DNA of 64,000 bases from Streptomyces sp. CMB-StM0423 (GTDB lineage: Bacteria > Actinomycetota > Actinomycetes > Streptomycetales > Streptomycetaceae). This document shows, piece after piece, positions 34,526 to 42,546 of the stretch (positions are counted from its first letter, which is position 1; each line of letters starts with the position of its first letter). A program made the translations under genes and the position numbers. The stretch covers positions 1,550,001 through 1,614,000 of the forward strand of contig NZ_CP025407.1 of assembly GCF_002847285.1 (NCBI RefSeq). Direction: 5' to 3'. A model generated the notes under the pieces. The model was not told the DNA's origin. It searched no databases and saw only the letters and a list, made by a program, of their open reading frames with translations.

Positions 34526-36255
34526 GACTTCCCCGGGTCCTTCAGCCCGATGACCGCGTAGTCGAACTGCCCGGTCCAGACCGGGTGTCCGAAGGCGCCG
34601 GCGATGTTGTCGCCGGCGAGCAGCGGCTTGCGCTCCCACAGCAGCGGGACGGACGGCGCCTTCTTCATGATCTCGGCGTCCAGTGCGGTCCACGCCTTGT
34701 TCGCCTCGCCGACGTCGGTCAGAGTGGCGATGCGGTCCATCTCCCGCATCACCTCCTCGTCGCGGAACTGGGCGTAGTTGCCCTTGTTGCCGGTCTCCTG
34801 GATGGTGCGGCCGTCGAAGACGAACGGCAGGAAGGTGGCGCCGGAGGGGTAGTCGGGGCACCAGCCGCTGATCGCCATGTCGGGCGCGTTCTTCGTGTCG
34901 CCGATGGTGTCGTAGAAGACGGACGGGTCGACGGTCTGGATCTTCACGGTGACGCCGGCCCGGTCCAGGCTCTGCTGCAGCGCCTCGGCCCTGGTCTTGT
35001 CGCCGGTGGAGACGGTGAGGGTGGCGGTGAAGCCGTCGGATTCACCGGCCTTCGCGAGCAGTTGCTTCGCCTTCTCCACGTCGCCCTCGGGCGGGATGCC
35101 GAGCACGTCGCTCTTCTTGCCGCCGGCCAGCGCGGGCGGCAGGTAGGCGGTGGCGACCTCGTTGAGCGCGGGGCCGCCGTTGGCGGTGACCTGGGCCTCG
35201 CGGTCGACGGCGGCCATCATCGCCCGCCGCACCACGGGGTCGTCGAAGGGCGCGCGCGAGGTGTTGAGGTGCAGCATGTCGGTGCAGCCGGTGATCTCGG
35301 CGGCGAGCCGGGCCCGTACGTCCTCCTTGGAGAGCACCTTGGCCACGCTCTCGGGGCGCATGTCGGCCCACTCCACGGCGGAGGCGTCGCCGCCGCCGCT
35401 CGCGATGAGCCGGTCGTCGATCTGGTCGCCGCCCAGGCCCATCCTGACCACGATCCGGTCGGGGTACGCCTTGCGCACGGGGTCGGTGGCGGCGCGCCAG
35501 TGCTCGTTGCGTACGAGCACCAGCTCCTTGCCGCGGTCGTAGCGGTCGATCTTGTACGGGCCGGAGGAGAACGGCCGCTGGTCGTACTGGACGCCCTTGT
35601 CCTGGGCCGCGGGCACCGGCGCGAACGTCGGCAGGGTGGCGGTGTAGGAGAACTCGGCGATGGGCCGCTTGAGCCGGAAGACGATGGTCCGTTCGTCCGG
35701 CACCTCGATGGAGTCCAGGTGCTCGCCGTCCAGCGGGCCCGCGTAGCCGTCGGTGCCGGCGAGGTACTGCTGCGCGTAGTCCGGGCCGCCGGTGAGGTCG
35801 GCGGCGAAGGACCGCTCGACGTTGTACTTCACGTCCGCGGCGGTGATCGGGCTGCCGTCCTCGTACGTCAGCCCCTTCTTCAGCGTGAACGTCCACACCT
35901 TGCCGCCCTCGGAGGGCGTGCCGAGGTCGGTGGCCAGGTCGGGGACGATCTCGGTGCCCTTCTCGCCGGGCTCGGCGCGGAAGGTGGTGAGGGTCCGGTA
36001 GAGCAGCCGGATGCCGAAGTCCATGTCGGGCATGGTCCAGTTGCGGGTCGGGTCGAGGTGGGCGAAGTCCTGGTTGGACAGCACGGTCAGGGTGCCGCCG
36101 CGCTGGGGGGTACCGCCGATCACGCCGGTGGCGCCGGGGTTGCGGCCCTTGCCGCCGCCGGAGTCGCCCGGGTCGGCCGAGCAGGCGGCCGCACCTGCGG
36201 TGAGGGCTGCCGCGAGAGACGCCGCGAGGGCGGCGCGCACACTTCTGCTGATCAT
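34522..36255 (-). CDS. dppA: Peptide ABC importer substrate-binding lipoprotein
   Basis: A 577-residue SBP family 5 protein. The N-terminus is a lipoprotein signal ending in AGAAAC, so Cys would be lipidated and the protein anchored outside the membrane. Family features include the proximal RGGTLTVLSNQDFAHLDPTRN, VWTFTLKKGLTYEDGSPITAADVKYNVERS and FSSGPYKIDRYDRGKELVLVRNEHW. It captures oligopeptides for the permease encoded downstream. GGAG is about 7 bases before the ATG. It is the first gene of the operon, with a GntR-like box about 110 bp upstream in the region shared with the aminopeptidase gene. Confidence 0.92.
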   Translation of the reverse strand: MISRSVRAALAASLAAALTAGAAACSADPGDSGGGKGRNPGATGVIGGTPQRGGTLTVLSNQDFAHLDPTRNWTMPDMDFGIRLLYRTLTTFRAEPGEKGTEIVPDLATDLGTPSEGGKVWTFTLKKGLTYEDGSPITAADVKYNVERSFAADLTGGPDYAQQYLAGTDGYAGPLDGEHLDSIEVPDERTIVFRLKRPIAEFSYTATLPTFAPVPAAQDKGVQYDQRPFSSGPYKIDRYDRGKELVLVRNEHWRAATDPVRKAYPDRIVVRMGLGGDQIDDRLIASGGGDASAVEWADMRPESVAKVLSKEDVRARLAAEITGCTDMLHLNTSRAPFDDPVVRRAMMAAVDREAQVTANGGPALNEVATAYLPPALAGGKKSDVLGIPPEGDVEKAKQLLAKAGESDGFTATLTVSTGDKTRAEALQQSLDRAGVTVKIQTVDPSVFYDTIGDTKNAPDMAISGWCPDYPSGATFLPFVFDGRTIQETGNKGNYAQFRDEEVMREMDRIATLTDVGEANKAWTALDAEIMKKAPSVPLLWERKPLLAGDNIAGAFGHPVWTGQFDYAVIGLKDPGKS

Positions 36256-36360
36256 GTTCCACTCCGTCGTGGGTGGGTCCGGGGGGCTGGATCCGAGATC
36301 ACCGAGGGCAGTTGGGCCGTACGGGCCGCTTCCCTCCCCTGGCGCGCTGTGTAACATAAT

Positions 36361-36369
36361 AATGTGCAA
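36361..36369. promoter_or_regulatory. Putative GntR/FCD box, site A
   Basis: AATGTGCAA, in an unusually AT-rich run, lies between the divergent peptide-importer operon and the aminopeptidase gene. It differs from the AATGTCACA consensus at two positions. It is the weakest of four sites. Confidence 0.35.
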
Positions 36370-36443
36370 TTTTATTGGCAAGGGATCGGCGGACTCGTTA
36401 CGCACCCGTGTCCGGCACCCCCCGCTCACCAGGAGCCGCCCCG

Positions 36444-37925
36444 ATGGACAAGCCCCTCGCCCGCCCGCACACCGGCAGCCACGACCTCGACGTCCCGGCC
36501 GCCCTGCAGACCTTCATGAGCAGCGCGTGGGCGCCCAGCCCGCTGCCGTCCGGCCGCCGCGTGCCCGGGTACGACGCGCTCGCCGGCCGCCGCGCCCGGC
36601 TGTCCGCGCGCTTCCCCGGCGAGCGGCTGGTGCTGCCCGCCGGGGTGCTCAAGGTCCGTTCCAACGACTGCGATTACCGCTTCCGACCGCACAGCGCGTA
36701 CGCCTGGCTGACCGGTCTGACCGGCGAGGACCAGGCGGGACACGTCCTCGTCCTGGAGCCCGCCGGGGCCGAGGGACACGAGGCCGTGCTGTACGTGCGG
36801 CCGCGCTCGGCCCGGGACACCGACGAGTTCTACCGGGACCGCCGCTACGGCGAGTTCTGGGTCGGCCGCCGCCCCGACCTCGGCGAGGCCGCGGAACTGA
36901 CCGGTGTCGCCGCCCGCGACCTCGACGACCTCGCCAAACTCGCCGCCGGGCCCCGGCCGCAGGCCCGGGTGCTCTCCGGGCTCGACGCCCGCGTCGACGG
37001 CCTCTTCGACCGCGGCCCGCGCAGCGCCGCCGAGCCGGACCGGGACGCCGAACTGGGCACGTACCTCGCGGAGTTGCGGCTGGTCAAGGACGACTGGGAG
37101 GTCGGGCAGCTCCAACTCGCCGTCGACCACACCGCGGCCGGCTTCGAGGACGTCGTACGCGCCCTGCCCACCGCCCTGCGCCACCCGCGCGGCGAACGCT
37201 GGCTGGAGGGCGTCTTCCAGACCCGCGCCCGCGCCGAGGGCAACGGCACCGGATACGAGACCATCGCCGCCTCCGGCGAACACGCCTGCGTCCTGCACTG
37301 GATCCGCAACGACGGCCGGCTCGACCCGGAACGGCTGCTGCTCCTCGACGCCGGGGTGGAGACCGACACCCTCTACACCGCCGACGTCACCCGCACCCTC
37401 CCGCTCTCCGGGCGCTTCTCACCGGTGCAGCGGCAGGTGTACCGACTCGTCCTCGACGCCCAGGACGCCGGCATCGCGGCCCTCCGGCCGGGCGCCCGCT
37501 TCCGCGACTTCCACCGGGCGGCGATGACGGTGATCGCCGAGGGGCTCTACGACTGGGGCGTGCTGCGCGTCACCCCCGAGGAGGCGCTGGCCCCCGACAG
37601 CGGCCTGTACCGCCGCTACACGTTGTGCAGCAGCGGGCACATGCTCGGCCTGGACGTGCACGACTGCGCCAAGGCGCGGGCGAGCGCGTATCTCGACGGG
37701 GTGCTGGCGGCGGGGCAGGTCCTCACCGTGGAGCCCGGGCTCTACCTCCAGCCCGACGACGAGACGCTGCCGCTCGAACTGCGCGGCATCGGCGTGCGGA
37801 TCGAGGACGACCTCGTGATCACCGAGGACGGCGCCCGGCTGATGTCGGACGGGCTGCCGCGGGACCCGGACGCCGTCGAGGAGTGGATGGGGACTCTGCT
37901 CGACGGCGGCCGCCGGGCGGTCTGA
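36444..37925 (+). CDS. pepP: Xaa-Pro aminopeptidase (M24B)
   Basis: A 493-residue metallopeptidase of the PepP type: an N-terminal creatinase-like domain (residues 1-170) and a C-terminal pita-bread domain. All five metal ligands are visible: Asp in LLLLDAGVETDTLYTADVTRTL (two Asp), His in SSGHMLGLDVHDC, Glu in VLTVEPGLYL and Glu in GIGVRIEDDLVIT. It removes an N-terminal residue from peptides whose second residue is proline, so it is well suited to collagen peptides brought in by the divergent ABC importer. AGGAG lies 9 bases before the ATG. A terminator separates it from the convergent GntR gene. Confidence 0.92.
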   Translation: MDKPLARPHTGSHDLDVPAALQTFMSSAWAPSPLPSGRRVPGYDALAGRRARLSARFPGERLVLPAGVLKVRSNDCDYRFRPHSAYAWLTGLTGEDQAGHVLVLEPAGAEGHEAVLYVRPRSARDTDEFYRDRRYGEFWVGRRPDLGEAAELTGVAARDLDDLAKLAAGPRPQARVLSGLDARVDGLFDRGPRSAAEPDRDAELGTYLAELRLVKDDWEVGQLQLAVDHTAAGFEDVVRALPTALRHPRGERWLEGVFQTRARAEGNGTGYETIAASGEHACVLHWIRNDGRLDPERLLLLDAGVETDTLYTADVTRTLPLSGRFSPVQRQVYRLVLDAQDAGIAALRPGARFRDFHRAAMTVIAEGLYDWGVLRVTPEEALAPDSGLYRRYTLCSSGHMLGLDVHDCAKARASAYLDGVLAAGQVLTVEPGLYLQPDDETLPLELRGIGVRIEDDLVITEDGARLMSDGLPRDPDAVEEWMGTLLDGGRRAV

Positions 37926-37988
37926 GCGGGGGGCCGGGCGGTGCGCCGTCCTCGCCCGCGTCCGGCCCCGCCCCGCTCGGCCGTCCCA

Positions 37989-38020
37989 CCGCCCGCGGCG
38001 CCGCACGGCGCCGCGGGCGG
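37989..38020. terminator. Hairpin between convergent pepP and GntR genes
   Basis: A 14-bp perfect stem (37989-38002 with 38007-38020) and a 4-base loop. Confidence 0.8.
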
Positions 38021-38053
38021 CTCCGCGCGCCGGCCGCGGGTGCCCCCCGCGGG

Positions 38054-38764
38054 TCAGCCCTCGCCGAGGCGCAGTGCGCTCGCGCGCTTCGCGGCGCTGC
38101 GCCGGCCGGCCGCCCACAGGGTGCGGATGTGGCCGAGGTGTCCCGCCATCAGCTCCTGGGCCGCGGTGGCGTTGCCGGCGATCATCAGGTCGAGCAGGGT
38201 GAGGTGCTCCTGCGCGGAGTCGACGAGCACGCCGGCGCGGTCGAGGTCCGTCAGGCCGTACAGCCGGGAGCGGTTGCGCAGTTCGGCGACGACGGTGACC
38301 AGGTGGTCGTTGCCGGCGAGCGCGAGCAGGTCGAGGTGGAAGCGGCGGTCGGCCTCCAGATAGCCGATGAGATCGTGGTCGCGGGTGGCCTTGACGATGT
38401 CCTCCGCGAGCGGGCGCAGCGCCTCCAACTGCTCCTCGGTGGCCACCTCCGTCACCCGGCCCACGGTGGGGATCTCGATCAGCTCGCGGATCTCCGTGTA
38501 GTTGTCGAGGTCGCCCTCGGTCATCTCGGTGACGCGGAAACCCTTGTTGCGCACGGCCTCGACCAGACCCTCGCGGGCGAGGTCGAGCATGGCCTCGCGC
38601 ACGGGCGTGGCCGAGACGCCGAACTCCGTGGCCAGCGCGGGCGCGGAGTAGATGACGCCGGGCCGCAGCTCGCCCGCTATCAGCGCCGCCCGCAGGGCGT
38701 TGGCGACCTGGTCGCGCAGGTGCTTCTGCACCGAGATGAGCTTGCCCCGCTTCGCCTCAGCCAT
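38054..38764 (-). CDS. GntR-family regulator, FCD subfamily
   Basis: A 236-residue transcription factor. The N-terminal winged helix is at residues 10-78 (LRDQVANALRAALIAGELRPGVIYSAPALATEFGVSATPVREAMLDLAREGLVEAV). A C-terminal all-helical FCD effector domain has the metal-ligand-like D-x3-H and later His residues (DRRFHLDLLALAGN, HLTLLDLMIAGN, HLGHI). FCD proteins sense amino acids, sugar acids or similar metabolites. GGAGGG precedes the ATG. Similar boxes occur upstream of this gene, the DapA-like gene, the collagenase and the importer/pepP pair, so it probably represses the whole locus until a collagen breakdown product appears. Confidence 0.9.
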   Translation of the reverse strand: MAEAKRGKLISVQKHLRDQVANALRAALIAGELRPGVIYSAPALATEFGVSATPVREAMLDLAREGLVEAVRNKGFRVTEMTEGDLDNYTEIRELIEIPTVGRVTEVATEEQLEALRPLAEDIVKATRDHDLIGYLEADRRFHLDLLALAGNDHLVTVVAELRNRSRLYGLTDLDRAGVLVDSAQEHLTLLDLMIAGNATAAQELMAGHLGHIRTLWAAGRRSAAKRASALRLGEG

Positions 38765-38802
38765 GGTGTTCCCTCCGGGAGCGGCAGGGGCCCGATGCGC
38801 GA

Positions 38803-38811
38803 TGTGACATT
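38803..38811. promoter_or_regulatory. Putative GntR/FCD box, site B
   Basis: AATGTCACA on the minus strand, 39 bp upstream of the GntR start. The preceding bases (ATACAAC) are AT-rich relative to the surroundings. It suggests autoregulation. Confidence 0.5.
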
Positions 38812-38897
38812 GTTGTATCGTACCCCGCCCTTCCGCCCCGGCGGCCGGGGACCGGGACGGAAGGCGGCTGCGGGTCCGTACGCGGTGGTGCGGCAGG

Positions 38898-39806
38898 TCA
38901 GCCCAGGCCCTCGGCGAGCAGCTTCTCCGTGACCCCCCTGACCACCGCGGCCTGTTCGTCCGCCAGCGGCGAGCGCGGCGGGCGGCAGGGGCCGCCGTGC
39001 AGCCCGGCGACGTCCATGGACAGCTTGATCGCCTGGACGAACTCCGGCTTGGAGTCCCAGCGGAGCAGCGGGTGCAGGGCCCGGTAGAGCGGCTTGGCCA
39101 GCGCCAGGTCACCGCCGGTGGCGGCGCGGTAGAGGGTGGCGCAGGCGTCGGGCAGCGCGTTGGGGAAGCCGGCGATCCAACCGACGGCACCCGCGATGGC
39201 CAGCTCCAGCAGCACGTCGTCCGCGCCGACGAGCAGGTCGAGTCCGGGCGCCAGCTCGGCGAGTTCGTAGGCGCGGCGGACGTCGCCGGTGAACTCCTTG
39301 ACGGCGACGATGCTCTCCTCGCCGTGCATGGCCGCGAGCAGCGCGGGGGTGAGGTCGGTGCGGGTGTCGTACGGGTTGTTGTACGCGACCACCGGCAGGC
39401 CGACCTGCGCCACCTCCGCGTAGTGCGCGCGCACCGCCGCCTCGTCCGCCCGGTACGCGGTGGGCGGGAGCAGCAGCACCGAGCCGACGCCGGCCTCCGC
39501 CGCCCGCTCGGTCCAGCCGCGGGCCTCCGCGCTGCCGTACGCCGCGGCGCCCACCATGACCCGGTCGCCGTCGCCGGCCGCGGCCACGGCGGTGTGCACC
39601 AGGCGGATGCGCTCGTCGTCGGTGAGGGTCTGGTACTCGCCCAGGGAGCCGTTGGTCACGACCCCGTCGCAGCCGGCGTCGAGGAGCCGGCGCACGTGCT
39701 CGGCGTAGGCGTCGAAGTCCACGGTCAGGTCGGCGCGCAGCGGGAGCGCGGTGGCGACCATGAGGCCGTGCCAGGGGCGGGACCGTTCCTGTGGGGCAGA
39801 GGTCAT
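38898..39806 (-). CDS. DapA-family lyase/deaminase, possibly for hydroxyproline catabolism
   Basis: A 302-residue class I aldolase-fold protein of the DHDPS/NAL family. The Schiff-base Lys is in SIVAVKEFTGD, the catalytic Tyr in LPVVAYNNPYDTRTD, and the substrate-binding loop reads TNGSLGEYQTLTDDER rather than the GTTGE of true DapA. That loop, and the neighbouring collagenase, peptide importer and prolyl peptidase, suggest a 1-pyrroline-4-hydroxy-2-carboxylate deaminase-like step in 4-hydroxyproline breakdown. This is inference; other keto-acid lyases share the fold. No hydroxyproline epimerase or D-Hyp dehydrogenase is in the window. GGAG lies 6 bases before the ATG. Confidence 0.85.
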   Translation of the reverse strand: MTSAPQERSRPWHGLMVATALPLRADLTVDFDAYAEHVRRLLDAGCDGVVTNGSLGEYQTLTDDERIRLVHTAVAAAGDGDRVMVGAAAYGSAEARGWTERAAEAGVGSVLLLPPTAYRADEAAVRAHYAEVAQVGLPVVAYNNPYDTRTDLTPALLAAMHGEESIVAVKEFTGDVRRAYELAELAPGLDLLVGADDVLLELAIAGAVGWIAGFPNALPDACATLYRAATGGDLALAKPLYRALHPLLRWDSKPEFVQAIKLSMDVAGLHGGPCRPPRSPLADEQAAVVRGVTEKLLAEGLG

Positions 39807-39875
39807 GGAGTACTCCGGGTGAGTCGCGGCAGGCAGGCGCGGGCCGCGCGGTCGCGGGCCCGTGGACAACAGTAC

Positions 39876-39884
39876 AATGTCACA
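39876..39884. promoter_or_regulatory. Putative GntR/FCD box, site C
   Basis: AATGTCACA preceded by CAGTAC, 70 bp upstream of the DapA-like gene. It matches site D over CAGTA-N2-ATGTCACA. Confidence 0.5.
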
Positions 39885-39948
39885 TGGTTCTCTGGATACC
39901 GGCCCCGGCGGCCGATGCCCCTGCGCCCGCGCGTCGGGCGCGCGGACG

Positions 39949-39990
39949 GCCCGGGTGGCGGCGGTGGTGCGCTCCGCTCGCCACCCGGGC
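39949..39990 (-). terminator. Hairpin terminator after the collagenase gene
   Basis: A 12-bp perfect stem (39949-39960 with 39979-39990) and an 18-base loop, 51 bases downstream of the collagenase stop. Confidence 0.6.
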
Positions 39991-40041
39991 TCCCCCGGGT
40001 TCCTCCCTCCCGTACCGTCGTGTCCTTGTGTCCCTACCCGG

Positions 40042-42438
40042 TCAGTACTCGGTGGTGACCGTCGCTCCGCCGAAGTCCGTTGCGGCGACGAGGGTGAGGT
40101 AGTGGTAGCCCGCCTGCGGGTTGCTCACCGTCAGCGTCTCGCTGTTGCCGGGTCCCATCGACCTGCTGGTGTAGCTGCCGGTCGTGGCCCAGGTGCTGCT
40201 GTTGTAGTAGAGGTCCGCGTTGCCGGTGCCCCCTTCACTGGTGATCTTCAGTTGCCGGGTGCCGGCGGGGACGTAGAGGTAGAAGTACGCGTAGTCCCCG
40301 GCCCGCGCGGTGACGCCGCTGCGCCGGCAGTTGCGGTCCATCTGACGGGTGTCGGCGCCGGTGCACTCGGTGATGCCGCCGCCCCCGCCGCCTCCGCCGC
40401 ACTCGCCGGCGGCGCACGCGGTGAGCCACGTGTACCAGTCGCCGTCGTAGCGCGAGCCGATGCTGCCGGTCAGATAGCTGCGGGCGGCGCTCCAGTTGCC
40501 GCCGCGGTAGTAGCCGAGGACGGTGTCCATCTCCGACCTGTGGGACTGGAGCATGTACCGGACGGCCAGGTAGCCCCACCGGTAGACGCGCGTCTGGTCA
40601 TGGCTGTACGTGGTGTCGAACAGCGTGCTGAGCGCGTAGGTGCGCCGGCCCGCCTCCGTGATGGCGGCGTCGTAGCGCAGATTGCGGTACGAGTAGGACA
40701 CGTACTCCGCGAAGCCCTCGATCCACCAGATCGTCGGGGTGGAGACGTTGGCGGTGAAGTCGCCGTACATGTTGAAGCGGCCGTCGAGGTAGTGCGTGTA
40801 CTCGTGGTTGAGGTTCCAGATCTCGAACGCGGGCCGCACCCACTCGGCCTCGTAGGCGATGAACCGGGGCTGGTTGCCGGCGGCCGCGGGGTCCCCTTCC
40901 AGATACATGCCGCCGTTGTTGGTGTCGATGCCGAACATCGCGCCCGCATAGGTCTGGTAGTCGGTGCTGGAGTCGAACGCGACCACCTCCAGGGTGGTGT
41001 TGCGGTCCCCCGCGACCGGCCCGCTGTCGCGCGCGATGCCGTGGAAGTAGGCGTCCTGGTTGGCCAGGCTGGCGCACGACTCGCCGAGCTGCGCCGCGGT
41101 CATGTCCTGGGCGCGGATGCGCAGGCTGCCGCTGCACGTGTGGTTGATCGGCAGCACGGCCGCGGCCAGCCGCTCCTGGAGGTTGCAGGTGCCGTAGTAC
41201 CCGCAGTTGGCCTTGTCGTAGAAGTCGGCCATCTCGGCGAAGCCGACCCACAGCGGCGCGGTCCTGCCGGTCATGGAGCTCTGGCCGAGCAGCCCCGCGC
41301 CCTTCGGGCGCACGTCGGGCTGGAGCGCGGAGTGCTGGAGGAACCGGCCCAGTTCGCGGCCGGCGTTGGAGGTCAGATAGCCGCGGTCGGTGCCGAGCAG
41401 GCCGACGTGGCCGGAGGCGAAGTCGTACAGCGTGGTGAGCACGCTGCGGTCGGAGGTGACCGCGCTGACGAACTCCGGCACCTGGTGGCCGCGGAAGAGC
41501 ACCGTGTAGACGCTGTTGACGGCGTTGAGCATCCACCAGGAGCCGTCGTACGAGCTGTTGTAGCCGGTCAGCAGCCGCTTGACCACGTGCAGATAGCGGG
41601 CGTTCTCCTCGGCGCTGTCGATGAGGATCACCGCCTCGGCGAGGGTCTCGCCGTTGGCGTCGCTGACGTCGAAGGCGTGGCTGCTCGCGAAGAACGCGTC
41701 CAGGCCCGACCGGATCGCGGTCTTCAGGCCCTGGCCGTACGGGCCGACGGTGGACTCGTTGTACCAGTGCACGTAATAGCCCGCGCGCAGGTAGAGCACC
41801 AACTGCGGCATGCCCGTGCTGCTGTTGCCGGGGTAGGCCGACGAGCCGTCGCGCAGCGCGTACGCGACGCTCGTCATCTGCGCCTCGCGGAAGGCGTAGT
41901 AGGCGTCGCCGCCGGTCAGGCTGAACAGCGTGTTGATGCAGTCGGTGGTCGACGCCCTGATCTGGGCGACCAGGGCGCTGCCGGTGCGGCTGGTGAAGTC
42001 GCCGGTGCTGCACGCGGCGGCGGCCGCGTCGGCGCCGGCCCCGCCCTTCCCTGCGGCGCTCTTGCCGGGCGCGTTCCTCCCGGCCGCCTTCATCGACGGC
42101 CGGGCGCGCTCGGCCGAGGTCGCTGGGCCGTCGTAGTCGCGCTTCAGTTCGTCCTTCGACGCGGACAGCGGCGCGCGCTGCCGCGGCTTGAGCGGGTCCT
42201 TCCCGACGTGCTCGGGCTCGTCGCCGTCCTGCGCGACGGCCGAGGACTGCGGGGGTGGCTGCGCCGTTCCGTTCCGCTCCTGCGCCTGCGGCCGCTCCTG
42301 CGACTGCGCCTGTGCCGCGGGGCGTTCGGGTGCCGTACGGGCCTGCGCCTGTGTGGCGAGCAGCCCCGTGCCCAGGCTGAGGGTCACAGCCAGGACGAGG
42401 AGTCCTGATCCCCGCCGTCCCATCGGTCTCGGTCTCAC
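40042..42438 (-). CDS. Secreted M9 collagenase with C-terminal PPC domain
   Basis: A 798-residue secreted protease. The signal peptide covers about residues 6-33 (RRGSGLLVLAVTLSLG, ending AQA). A low-complexity Gln/Pro/Ala segment to about 140 follows, then the collagenase activator region. The catalytic zinc site is NHEYTHYLDG near residue 545 with the third ligand in WIEGFAEYVSY about 30 residues on. A Gly linker leads to a PPC-type beta domain (last 110 residues or so, ending GGATVTTEY). M9 collagenases cleave triple-helical collagen. GTG 42438 has GGGAGG 8 bases upstream. Peptides would feed the neighbouring importer and prolyl aminopeptidase. A GntR-like box lies about 60 bp upstream. 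Confidence 0.93.
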   Translation of the reverse strand: MRPRPMGRRGSGLLVLAVTLSLGTGLLATQAQARTAPERPAAQAQSQERPQAQERNGTAQPPPQSSAVAQDGDEPEHVGKDPLKPRQRAPLSASKDELKRDYDGPATSAERARPSMKAAGRNAPGKSAAGKGGAGADAAAAACSTGDFTSRTGSALVAQIRASTTDCINTLFSLTGGDAYYAFREAQMTSVAYALRDGSSAYPGNSSTGMPQLVLYLRAGYYVHWYNESTVGPYGQGLKTAIRSGLDAFFASSHAFDVSDANGETLAEAVILIDSAEENARYLHVVKRLLTGYNSSYDGSWWMLNAVNSVYTVLFRGHQVPEFVSAVTSDRSVLTTLYDFASGHVGLLGTDRGYLTSNAGRELGRFLQHSALQPDVRPKGAGLLGQSSMTGRTAPLWVGFAEMADFYDKANCGYYGTCNLQERLAAAVLPINHTCSGSLRIRAQDMTAAQLGESCASLANQDAYFHGIARDSGPVAGDRNTTLEVVAFDSSTDYQTYAGAMFGIDTNNGGMYLEGDPAAAGNQPRFIAYEAEWVRPAFEIWNLNHEYTHYLDGRFNMYGDFTANVSTPTIWWIEGFAEYVSYSYRNLRYDAAITEAGRRTYALSTLFDTTYSHDQTRVYRWGYLAVRYMLQSHRSEMDTVLGYYRGGNWSAARSYLTGSIGSRYDGDWYTWLTACAAGECGGGGGGGGITECTGADTRQMDRNCRRSGVTARAGDYAYFYLYVPAGTRQLKITSEGGTGNADLYYNSSTWATTGSYTSRSMGPGNSETLTVSNPQAGYHYLTLVAATDFGGATVTTEY

Positions 42439-42496
42439 TTGCCGCCTCCCGGGTTACGAGATTCTTGGCATGAACACGTGCATGACGGTGCAGTAA

Positions 42497-42505
42497 TATG
42501 TCACA
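42497..42505. promoter_or_regulatory. Putative GntR/FCD box, site D
   Basis: TATGTCACA preceded by CAGTAA, about 60 bp upstream of the collagenase start. One mismatch from the consensus, and a second near-copy (TCACATG) follows at once. Confidence 0.45.
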
Positions 42506-42546
42506 CATCACATGTCCGAGGAAGACGTCGCGCAGGAAGTCGTGGC

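Noticed and set aside
40042..42438. Collagenase as part of the AHBA cluster
   Set aside because: It lies more than 10 kb away, shares boxes with the GntR/peptide genes rather than the CCACTAC palindrome, and has a catabolic context.
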